The notes beneath the pieces are model-generated. The model had not been told where the DNA came from. It did not search any database and worked only from the letters and a program-made list of their open reading frames with translations. Below, one piece after another: positions 59,603-64,000 of a stretch of DNA of 64,000 nt. The stretch is from contig JAGFBZ010002245.1 in the NCBI GenBank assembly GCA_018398805.1, positions 2,690,001 to 2,754,000 of the forward strand, read 5' to 3'. The stretch comes from Hirundichthys speculiger (taxonomy: Eukaryota; Chordata; Actinopteri; Beloniformes; Exocoetidae). How positions within the stretch are numbered: the stretch's first letter is position 1; each line of letters starts with the position of its first letter. The translations under genes were made by a program, and so were the position numbers.

Positions 59603-61030
59603 ATACACACACTTTTCCAAATACACACATTTCCAAATAGTTTTATAAGTGAATTGTGAGATTCAAAAACAGGAAACAAGCCAGTCACCCACAATTAATA
59701 AGTGACATTGTTCAAATCTGGGTTACATTCATATTTACATTGTATTACAGTGCTTTTTAGACTGAAAAGTAGCATTATTATGCAGCACAATAGAAATACT
59801 TTATTGATCCCCGGGGGGAAATTCTGGATAATAATAATAATAACCTCTTGGGCATCTGTTTTGACACCTACAGAGGACTGTTTTTGACAGTAAGGCTCTG
59901 CCCCTTTCCTGTCTGTAGTTTTTACTTAGTTCTGGAAAGCTATTGAAGAATCAAATGTTACAGATGGTGAATGACACCATAGAGACAGATTTATTGTAGC
60001 TCACTGAAAATGACCTTCATGTCCTCTGTCCTTTTCCCTGTTGCTCTCATTTCTTTCATGCCAGCTCTCAAGCTGCCCCTGGGGAAGACCACAGTGATGC
60101 ATTTAGTTGCCAGAGAGACTTTGCCTGAGCCAAATTCCCAAGGTAACCAGCTCTCCGTCTCCCCTCTTTCCTTTCGGGGCTTTTCACACGCTGAAAAAGT
60201 TTACATGTTCTGCTCCAAGCCATTATTTGCTTCTACACATGGCTTATGTTTCGAGAAGAGCCACTGCAAATAATTGGCTCCTTTAAGTGTATTCCCAAGA
60301 TACAGCACATTGTGCAGACTGTACAGTTAATATGAATGACATTTTAATGACAGATTTCTCTTTTCTGAATATGTTGTGAAGTGATTTTAGTTGTAGATTG
60401 AGCATAAGTTGTGAGCAGTTGCAGAAGGCATAGTTTAGTTTATAAAGTAAATACATGTTTACTGTGTACAACTAATAATCTTTGGGCTTCTTAAACAATT
60501 AAAAATGAATGCTTCTTGTATTATTGAAGGTTAATTTAAAAAACACACTTGTTTAGAAGTTCTGTAGTGCAGAACATTGTAAAAGATTCAGAAACTTTCA
60601 AGCGTCATTGTAGGGGTTTTCACTTATGTTGTCACTTATGTCTTTTCACTTACCATGTCATTTGTTGCAGCACGAGGTAAACAGAAGTGATATCCACATT
60701 TTACATTAACAGCTACTTTGCTAACAATGTGAGCACTCGAAGCATATCATTTTGGTCAACACAGTGCTGTGGAGAACAACATAACACTGTGGCCCAACAA
60801 AACCAGGGTGGCCTCTTTTAAGTGAATGAGAGCACTTCAGTTTTTCTGAATGGAACATTCAGTCCACCAGCAGGTTACTGAAATGGTCCTCAGATCACAT
60901 TTACAAGTTAAGGGATATGAAATTACATCTGATCATGTTGTGCTTGATTACTCTGTGTATGTGTCGTGTGTGTCTAGGTCAAAGGAACAGAGAGAAGACG
61001 GGGGAGAGTAACTGCTGTGTCATTCTTTAA
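22726..61030 (+). CDS. ubl3: Ubiquitin-like protein 3 (UBL3), five coding exons, complete reading frame
   Basis: Exons 22726-22752, 56565-56673, 58578-58664, 60065-60142 and 60978-61030 join to 117 codons, the length of human UBL3. Introns are GT-AG, in phases 0, 1, 1 and 1. The first intron is 33.8 kb. The protein opens MTGSTPADM, then forms a ubiquitin-like beta-grasp domain (about residues 10-88: INLRLILVSGKTKEF..., ILRLIYQGRFLHG, GKTTVMHLVARE). It ends in a hydrophilic stretch and SNCCVIL. The last four residues, CVIL with Cys114, form a CAAX prenylation box, and Cys113 may be palmitoylated. There is no terminal Gly-Gly, so it is not conjugated like ubiquitin. By family knowledge UBL3/MUB proteins are anchored to membranes, and UBL3 helps sort proteins into small extracellular vesicles. 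The ATG at 22726 has A at -3. The a or b teleost duplicate is not assigned. Confidence 0.96.
22753..25987 (+). other. ubl3 intron 1, first part
   Basis: The intron begins at donor gtgaga (22753). No other exon is recognised. T runs lie near 23007 and 25070, an A run at about 25602-25624 and a GAT/GAG run at about 25136-25159. One diverged SINE is annotated separately at 23640-23790. Confidence 0.6.
23640..23790 (+). mobile_element. Diverged SINE fragment, same family as 5912-6239
   Basis: The text ggttagctctgttgactcat at about 23645 and agcaagaaagttccgggttt after it match the tRNA-like head and B-box region of the SINE at 5912-6239. A short gtgtggagtttg phrase follows at about 23706. The rest is heavily diverged and the 3' repeat is absent. 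Confidence 0.6.
25988..26622. mobile_element. MITE-like DNA element with inverted ends, copy 1
   Basis: The left end is actgcgtttacatg, and the right end reads ggccacggttacatg on the other strand, giving imperfect terminal inverted repeats. Both ends are followed by matching AATTCAGAATTAA / TTCCGAATTAA-type text, and GAATTAA motifs recur through the first 200 and last 110 bases. The centre includes a 90-codon minus-strand frame (26133-26405) with no clear domain. A second, shorter copy at 31909-32103 confirms this is a dispersed element. The superfamily is not assigned: no convincing target duplication was found. Confidence 0.7.
26623..28570. other. ubl3 intron 1, no recognised element except a CA repeat
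   Basis: Ordinary AT-rich intron with T runs near 27198 and 27284 and the CA microsatellite at 27466-27493. No coding exon is seen. Confidence 0.55.
27466..27493. repeat. CA dinucleotide microsatellite
   Basis: About 14 uninterrupted CA units, followed by a tcacaaag break. A likely polymorphic marker. Confidence 0.9.
28571..30800 (-). mobile_element. Truncated L2/Rex-like LINE (minus strand), split by a hAT insertion
   Basis: Two parts, 28571-29062 and about 30257-30800, form one minus-strand non-LTR retrotransposon once the hAT element between them is removed. Read on the minus strand, 30382-30567 encodes EVEQMIQWCSQNHLELNLLK followed by TVEVTVDLRR, the C-terminal reverse transcriptase region of fish L2/Rex-type LINEs. 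The polymerase motif appears as KYAED (30557-30571) where YADD is expected, so the active-site Asp is lost. The 3' end at 28571 carries the familiar cagaatcagaatcaactttg antisense signature. It is 5'-truncated and has stops, so it is inactive. Confidence 0.85.
29063..30248 (+). mobile_element. hAT-family DNA transposon, internally deleted, perfect 8-bp target duplication
   Basis: The element begins TAGGGATG and ends CATCCCTA, an inverted repeat of 8 bases. It is flanked on both sides by gtcagtag (29055-29062 and 30249-30256). An 8-bp duplication is the hAT hallmark. At 29265 an ATG opens MAESGDSTQDIYQPTKRIKS then EVWAYYYFF, which resembles the start of a BED zinc-finger transposase. The frame is broken at a T run (about 29348-29356): the continuation NAEGQLVEDNYPV is in another frame. 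The catalytic region is absent. It sits in the LINE at 28571-30800, so it is younger than that LINE. Confidence 0.88.
31909..32103. mobile_element. MITE-like element, copy 2 (left end only)
   Basis: From tgcgtttacatggaagttta through cggtcatgtata this matches the first 200 bases of the element at 25988-26622 with few differences (for example the shared ccgcggtcatgtata). Homology stops at about 32103, where copy 1 continues into its centre. It is a truncated or deletion derivative. Confidence 0.72.
32104..33130. other. ubl3 intron 1, no recognised gene
   Basis: Contains an AATA tetranucleotide run at 32629-32650. Otherwise AT-rich sequence with no recognised element. Confidence 0.5.
33131..33245 (+). 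repeat. Unclassified dispersed repeat, copy A
   Basis: The core tggtgggaccgctctcat (33162-33179) and flanking text (gggatgcttctgaaatgc before, tagaatggcc after) match the reverse complement of 51227-51290. The shared core is about 65 bp with scattered differences. I do not recognise the family. It could be part of an older transposon. Confidence 0.6.
33641..34569 (+). mobile_element. hAT-family DNA transposon, internally deleted, perfect 8-bp target duplication
   Basis: Ends are TAGGGTTGGGCACCG and CGATGCCCAACCCTA, near-perfect inverted repeats. The flanking 8 bases cgtgggag occur at 33633-33640 and 34570-34577. GAATCG hexamers, in either orientation, cluster inside both ends: four on the left at 33661-33731 and six on the right at 34477-34542. 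These are probably transposase-binding repeats. A broken BED-finger coding trace remains around 33900-34060 (RVWAAFQSG, then LCGKRVTAKGGCTTNMAKHL and RLHG in a shifted frame). The zinc ligands are incomplete, with the first Cys of the CxxC not visible in that frame. The catalytic core is missing, so this is a non-autonomous or decayed copy. Confidence 0.9.
34578..39540. other. ubl3 intron 1, no gene recognised
   Basis: AT-rich intron. Simple repeats are a GT run (38261-38282) and a 17-base T run (about 38755-38771). Short open frames show no family motifs. Confidence 0.5.
39541..41640 (-). mobile_element. Broken APE-type LINE (minus strand) with internal deletion and foreign insert
   Basis: On the minus strand, 41640 to about 40965 encodes the start of an AP-endonuclease domain (TWNVTSLVGKEPEFVCEVER near 41520-41460, followed by an in-frame stop, then pieces such as FHSGQEGSLPEPLGWGTGSA at about 41280 and EEQPLQSEP near 41080). 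The 39541-39922 part encodes the later linker region (SHLQQSCHHIPREVGDIESE-like text, then VVGACHGGNRRTQWW and FEDLLNLTNVSSTEKAES). The KKESY-to-FEDLLN spacing is collapsed, so a few hundred bases are deleted. The stretch 39925-40960 does not look like LINE. The clade is not assigned. It is inactive. Confidence 0.75.
39925..40960. mobile_element. About 1 kb of non-LINE sequence inside the broken LINE, probably one or two DNA elements
   Basis: This block separates the two LINE parts. Its right edge (RC: acctgtcaagtatcccattt, then ggctgggaaag and ctcccgtatt) resembles the end of a common fish DNA transposon family. Its left edge (gggccatctatactctcgcg) is different, so the ends do not form a clear inverted repeat. 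A frame from the ATG near 40048 (MDNPELAKLTKLISCV...) and a ccaatcag box near 40258 lie inside. It may be two separate insertions, or one with a deletion. Confidence 0.4.
41641..48250. other. ubl3 intron 1, no gene recognised; several simple repeats
   Basis: No conserved coding exon. Simple repeats: CA (about 42478-42500), a C run followed by an A run (45297-45312 and 45313-45330) and a 31-base T run (46832-46862). The long open frames at 42258-42839, 43074-43544, 44772-45185 and 46668-47204 run through repeat or biased sequence and lack known motifs. Confidence 0.5.
46832..46862. repeat. 31-base T homopolymer
   Basis: An uninterrupted T run between ctagactag and agggcag. On the minus strand it reads as a poly(A), so it could mark an old minus-strand retroposed end, but no body was recognised. 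Confidence 0.8.
48251..48281. repeat. Perfect 11-bp inverted repeat with 9-nt loop
   Basis: The arms ttgatacaggc (48251-48261) and gcctgtatcaa (48271-48281) are exact reverse complements, with atgtatcaa between. No RNA gene or repeat is associated. It could be a short hairpin or a chance palindrome. Confidence 0.8.
48282..51226. other. ubl3 intron 1, nothing recognised
   Basis: AT-rich, no gene or known repeat recognised. A short CA-like run is near 50074-50090. The 108-codon frame at 50343-50669 has no visible domain. Confidence 0.5.
51227..51290 (-). repeat. Unclassified dispersed repeat, copy B (inverse of 33131-33245)
   Basis: Its reverse complement contains tggtgggaccgctctcat (51237-51254) and the flanking gacgcttctaaa and tagcatggcc text shared with copy A. 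The family is not recognised. The homology may extend to about 51150. Confidence 0.6.
51291..54725. other. ubl3 intron 1, no gene recognised
   Basis: Contains a GT run at about 53408-53431 and a repeated caccatgg motif near 51981-52000. No exon is supported. Confidence 0.5.
54726..54960 (+). repeat. Fish interspersed repeat resembling a common percomorph family
   Basis: Begins agttcaactttatttgtata and continues with gcaaggcaaaactgctcttt, aagagaaagaaaccttgagc, aggacctggatcata and gaccttcctgctgaaggcc. This order of phrases is typical of a repeat that is very abundant in percomorph genomes. Boundaries are approximate and the family name is not assigned. Confidence 0.65.
54961..56564. other. End of ubl3 intron 1, nothing recognised
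   Basis: AT-rich sequence up to the acceptor at 56563-56564 (tgttgcag). Confidence 0.55.
56565..56673 (+). CDS. ubl3: ubl3 coding exon 2
   Basis: The exon follows the acceptor tatgtgttgcag and encodes from INLRLILVSG to YDNWPM plus the first base of the next Asp codon. The donor is gtgagt at 56674. It holds the first beta strands of the ubiquitin-like fold. Translation matches vertebrate UBL3 almost residue for residue. Confidence 0.97.
56674..58577. other. ubl3 intron 2
   Basis: GT...AG intron of 1.9 kb with no gene or recognised repeat. An A run lies near 57091-57104. Confidence 0.85.
58578..58664 (+). CDS. ubl3: ubl3 coding exon 3
   Basis: After the acceptor ctttttctgtcag the exon encodes DWEVEQVSSPNILRLIYQGR and then FLHGNVTLG, ending in the first base of an Ala codon. 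The donor is gtaaga at 58665. Val in WEVEQ replaces the Glu I recall in human UBL3. Confidence 0.97.
59553..59602. repeat. Compound TG-TA-CA microsatellite
   Basis: TG units (59553-59558), then TA units (59559-59590), then CA units (59591-59602). It is in ubl3 intron 3 and the order makes it self-complementary. Confidence 0.9.
59788..59845 (-). mobile_element. Short LINE 3' end fragment (minus strand)
   Basis: The phrase atactttattgatccccgg followed by ggggaaattctgg is the antisense 3' end of a common fish LINE type, in which the sense strand shows caataaag as a poly(A) signal. An ATA trinucleotide stretch follows at about 59829-59843. Only the tail is present. Confidence 0.55.
60065..60142 (+). 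CDS. ubl3: ubl3 coding exon 4
   Basis: Acceptor catgccag, then ALKLPLGKTTVMHLVARE and TLPEPNSQ, ending with the first base of a Gly codon. The donor is gtaacc at 60143. It completes the ubiquitin-like domain. Confidence 0.97.
60143..60977. other. ubl3 intron 4
   Basis: GT...AG intron of 0.8 kb with no recognised element. Confidence 0.85.
60978..61030 (+). CDS. ubl3: ubl3 coding exon 5 with stop codon
   Basis: Acceptor gtgtgtctag, then GQRNREKTGESNCCVIL and TAA at 61028-61030. It carries the membrane-targeting CVIL box with the preceding cysteine. Confidence 0.97.
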
Positions 61031-61161
61031 ACACACACCTACGCTGCCAGTCCTCCATCCTTCTCATCTGTTCTTGCCATCAATGTCATGGGCCCTCTGA
61101 GCTTGTCCCCTGTCCTGGAGCTTGTCCCCAAAATGGATATTCATAAAGACAAACGCACATT

Positions 61162-61182
61162 CACACACACACACACACATTA

Positions 61183-61226
<44 letters not shown>

Positions 61227-61296
61227 CACACACACACACACACATACGTATGTGTATGTATGTATGTGTGTGTGTGTGTGTATATATATGTGTATA
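61162..61296. repeat. ubl3: Self-complementary CA/TA/GT microsatellite in the ubl3 3'UTR
   Basis: CA (61162-61179), TA (61185-61220), CA (61221-61244), a palindromic centre catacgtatg (61243-61252), then GTAT/GT units (to about 61280) and TATATATATGTG. The CA and GT arms flank the centre and can pair, so the DNA can extrude as a cruciform and the transcript can fold into a long hairpin. Pairing is imperfect because of extra TA steps in the right arm. Confidence 0.85.
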
Positions 61297-62685
61297 TGCT
61301 TAGACTGATCAAAGACAGAGCTAGGAAGCAGGAAGTTGATTAACAATAGACTTGATTCCTTTTTTGTAATTAATTTCATGTCATGAGTGAAGTTAGAGGA
61401 AGGAACTGGATTTGCATGGTTTTTTTTTTTTTTTTTGCTTCTGTTTTTCCTTCTTAAACCTTCTCTATATCACTTGTGCACATAAGCACACACTCGTGCA
61501 ACATGCGTGCACCCATCCTCAGCCGGTGCGTTTGGTCAGGTTTCACCTGGCTTCTCATCCTAACTGCTTGTCATTGTAATGCAGTGCCCAAATTTGTGTG
61601 TGAGCTCTTGCTATGTCGTACAGCCCGCTGAGAATTTAAACCACTAACAGCTTACCAACATGTACGTCAAGAGTCAGTATCCACATCCAACCATGTGTGT
61701 TTGTGGGAAATCCCTCAGTCCAGCAGCTAAATGCTAATGTGCCTGACCAGAGGAATTCACACACCTGGGTACTCTTTACTGCTCTTATCTTCATGAGCCC
61801 TGAGTGGTCGCAGAAAAGAAGTGACTCCTTTAGCCTAACAAGCAAGCAAATAGACAAACAACCAGTGTTGGGGGTCTCGTTTTGAATATTTATCCATGAC
61901 TTTTGTGACTATGTAATGACAGTCCATGCAGATTACTGACCGACTAGTGTTGTGATTTATTAAAACATTTACGTCAGTTTTCCTCCCTTCCTGGCACACC
62001 TTCCCAGTCTCACCGTGCTCCCTTTTCTATCAGTGTTGTGAAGGATCTCCAACAGTTGCTGCATAAGCAGGGAAATCAACTCAGAATGAAAATGCCCCCT
62101 CCCCGTCTTAATTTACTTCTTTCTCTCTTAATTATTGTTCTGCATTCATGTCCATTTTGCACAACTGAAGCCTATGCTCCATCAGATTAATACAAATGTA
62201 TAAAAGGTTTGTTTTATTTTGTGTTTCCAGTGGAAGTAATGTTCCAAACTAAGGTAACATGTGTAGAATATATTTAATATGAATCTTATATAGAACATGA
62301 TGACTTTAGATCTTGGTGATATACATTATATTGGTGTTTAGTCTATGATTGTGTTTACGGTTAGCCTCTAGCCAGATCACAGTCAATCGCTGATAATGTC
62401 TTGTGCTTAACAGCAGCAAATCTTCCCTAATCATTGATGGACTGAATTTTTATTCTCTTCCTTTTTTTTTTTTTTTTTTAAATTTGTTCATAATTTAATG
62501 TAATCCTTTTTCTTTGTGTTTTTGCTTTAAAGAATTGCTTTGTAACAGCACTAGGTCTTAAAACAATATTGTATTGATCAGGGTTCAAATGTGTACAGAG
62601 ATAAATGTTTTCAAACCAATTGTAAATAGCACTAATGCTTCCCTCTCCCCCTCAAATATTCAAAATGGAATACATCTGTAAACTA

Positions 62686-62691
62686 AATAAA
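62686..62691 (+). terminator. ubl3: Poly(A) signal AATAAA, probable end of ubl3
   Basis: A canonical hexamer in gtaaactaaataaagggta, 1.66 kb after the stop codon. The downstream gtgcacttcctcctgtc is modestly GU/U-rich. Other weaker signals may be used upstream. Confidence 0.55.
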
Positions 62692-62710
62692 GGGTATTGA
62701 AGTGCACTTC

Positions 62711-63097
62711 CTCCTGTCATGATTCATTCTGCAGAAATTGTGTAAAGAAGCTGCCACTGAGCCATGAATTTAAATCCAAATGGAATGATAAACCAGATAT
62801 AAGGTATTTTAGCTGACTTAAGTGTGAGCCTCAAACAACAAAAAACTGAAATTAATTATTGAAAAAAAAAATTATCAAAAATAGTTTGAGGTTAGGATTA
62901 AATCTGTGTTGTAAGCACAGATCATTACAAGTTGTAGAAAGAGGCACTTGGGATCATTTTCCTTAAAGTAGTAAGATCACATTCTGAGATGGTCCAGAGA
63001 TGAGGTATTAATCATTTTCAAGAGAACCATTGAATACATTTATCGTGGTATAATGTATTTTCTCTACGGAAATGGTCTGAATATTTTTGACTCCCAA
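62711..63097. other. Intergenic between ubl3 and a Tc1-like element
   Basis: AT-rich, nothing recognised. Ends at the TA (63098-63099) that appears to be the Tc1 target site. Confidence 0.55.
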
Positions 63098-64000
63098 TAC
63101 AGTGGGCATTAAAAGGATTCAGACCTCTTTAAATGTTTCAGTTTCTTTGCTGCCTTTTGCTAAAATCAGAAGTTCATTTTATTTCTCAGTAATATGTTAC
63201 ACTCATACTTAACTTGTGTGCTGTCCGTTGCTTCTGAGACCCTTGAGATGGTTCTGCTCCTTCATTGGAGTCCAGCTGTGTTTAATTAAACTGATTGGAC
63301 TTGATGAGGAAAGGCACACACCTGTCTATTTAAAACCTTACAGCTCACAGTGCATGTCAGAGCAAATGAGAATCATGAGGTTGAAGGAACTGCCTAAGGA
63401 GCTCAGAGACAGAACTGTGGCAAGGCACAGATCTGGCAAAGGTTACAAAAGAATTTCTGTAGCACTTAAGGTTCTTAAGAGCACAGTGGCTTCCATAATC
63501 GTTAAATTAAGACGTTTGGGACTACCAGACAAACTGAGCAATCGTGGGAGAAGAGCCTTGGTGAGAGAGGTAAAGAAGAACCCAAAGATCACTGTGGCTG
63601 AGCTCCAGAGATGCAGATGGGAGATGTTTTCAACAAAGTCAACACCTCAGTGCAGGACATATGAAAGCCTGCATAGAGTTTGCCAAAAACACATGAAGGA
63701 CTCCCAGACTATTACAAATAAGATTCTCTGGTCTGATGTGACCAAGATCAAACTTTTTAGCGTTAATTCTAAGAGGTATGTGTGGAGAAAAGCGGGCACT
63801 GCTCATCACCTGCCCAATACAATCCCAACAGTGAAACATGGTGGGGGCAGCATCATACTATGGGGGTGTTTTACATCTGCAGGGACAGGATGACTGGTTG
63901 AAATTAAAGGAAAGATAAATGCAGCCAAGTAGAGAGCTATCCTGACAGGAAACCTCTTCCAGAGTGCTCAGGATCTCTAGACTGGGCAACAAGACAATGA
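63098..64000 (+). mobile_element. Tc1-like DNA transposon, 5' part, cut by the window end
   Basis: The element begins after a TA dinucleotide with cagtgggcattaaaaggatt and continues with tcagacctctttaaatg and tgctaaaatcagaagttcat, a well-known end of fish Tc1-like elements. The transposase region follows on the same strand (63354 onward). The second inverted repeat lies outside the window. Confidence 0.85.
63354..63893 (+). pseudogene. Decayed Tc1-like transposase
   Basis: The frame reads [20 protein letters not shown] from its third ATG, then [20 protein letters not shown] (a paired-type helix-turn-helix), [27 protein letters not shown] and [19 protein letters not shown], ending at TGA 63891-63893. 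The Asp of WSDVTK is the first catalytic Asp, though DETK is usual. The linker between the two DNA-binding subdomains is shortened ([10 protein letters not shown]), and about 40 residues before KDSQT are lost or frame-shifted (a [11 protein letters not shown] trace is in another frame). Further decayed coding text, with stops, runs to the window end and reaches a QQDN-like motif. It is non-functional. Confidence 0.85.

Larger units (their letters stand above)
58665..60064. other. ubl3 intron 3
   Basis: GT...AG intron of 1.4 kb. It contains the TG/TA/CA microsatellite at 59553-59602 and a short LINE 3' end at 59788-59845, annotated separately. Confidence 0.85.
61031..62710 (+). other. ubl3: ubl3 3'UTR
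   Basis: Runs from the TAA at 61028-61030 to the poly(A) signal at 62686-62691. About 130 nt after the stop it contains a CA-TA-CA-GT-TA simple-repeat block (61162-61296), and later T runs near 61421-61437 and 62461-62479. The AT-rich second half looks like a typical long vertebrate 3'UTR. The true end needs transcript data. Confidence 0.7.

Noticed and set aside
61088..61379. Overlapping frames of about 72 codons on both strands
   Set aside because: They are translations of the CA/TA microsatellite in the ubl3 3'UTR.

Overview
This window looks like teleost fish nuclear DNA, probably from a percomorph. The evidence is AT-rich sequence with intron-split genes and GT-AG splice sites, vertebrate-type coding sequence, many CA, TA and GATA-like simple repeats, and typical fish interspersed repeats: tRNA-derived SINEs, Tc1/mariner, hAT and non-LTR elements. 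There is no bacterial, plasmid or viral gene organisation and no CRISPR array. Only two host protein genes can be supported, both on the + strand.

Region 1 (1-1.9 kb) holds the 3' part of hmgb1, a chromatin HMG-box protein. Its complete 205-codon reading frame lies in four coding exons (273-419, 637-785, 919-1093, 1209-1355), followed by a 3'UTR with a poly(A) signal at 1907-1912. Region 2 (about 2-22 kb) is intergenic. I see no host gene there, only simple repeats, decayed Tc1/mariner copies, several SINEs, an LTR- or promoter-like stretch near 12.0-12.6 kb and a degenerate tandem repeat at 13.5-13.7 kb.

Region 3 (22.0-62.7 kb) is ubl3, which encodes a membrane-anchored ubiquitin-like protein. 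It has a CpG-rich leader with several very short upstream ORFs, a 27-nt first coding exon (22726-22752), a 33.8 kb first intron, then coding exons at 56565-56673, 58578-58664, 60065-60142 and 60978-61030. Together they give 117 codons ending in a CVIL prenylation box. The 3'UTR carries a strongly self-complementary CA/TA/GT microsatellite. The large first intron collects transposons: an L2-like LINE interrupted by a hAT element with a perfect 8-bp target duplication, a second hAT with its own perfect 8-bp duplication and GAATCG subterminal motifs, two copies of a MITE-like element, and a second broken LINE carrying foreign sequence. Region 4 (63.1 kb to the end) is a decayed Tc1-like transposon running off the window.

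The two host genes are not known to act in one pathway. Their adjacency matches the vertebrate HMGB1-KATNAL1-UBL3 neighbourhood (human chromosome 13 as I recall it), with KATNAL1 not visible in the gap. I found no convincing undescribed biological system. The most useful observations concern transposon nesting with exact target duplications, the conserved hmgb1 3'UTR, the ubl3 leader uORFs and the ubl3 3'UTR hairpin.
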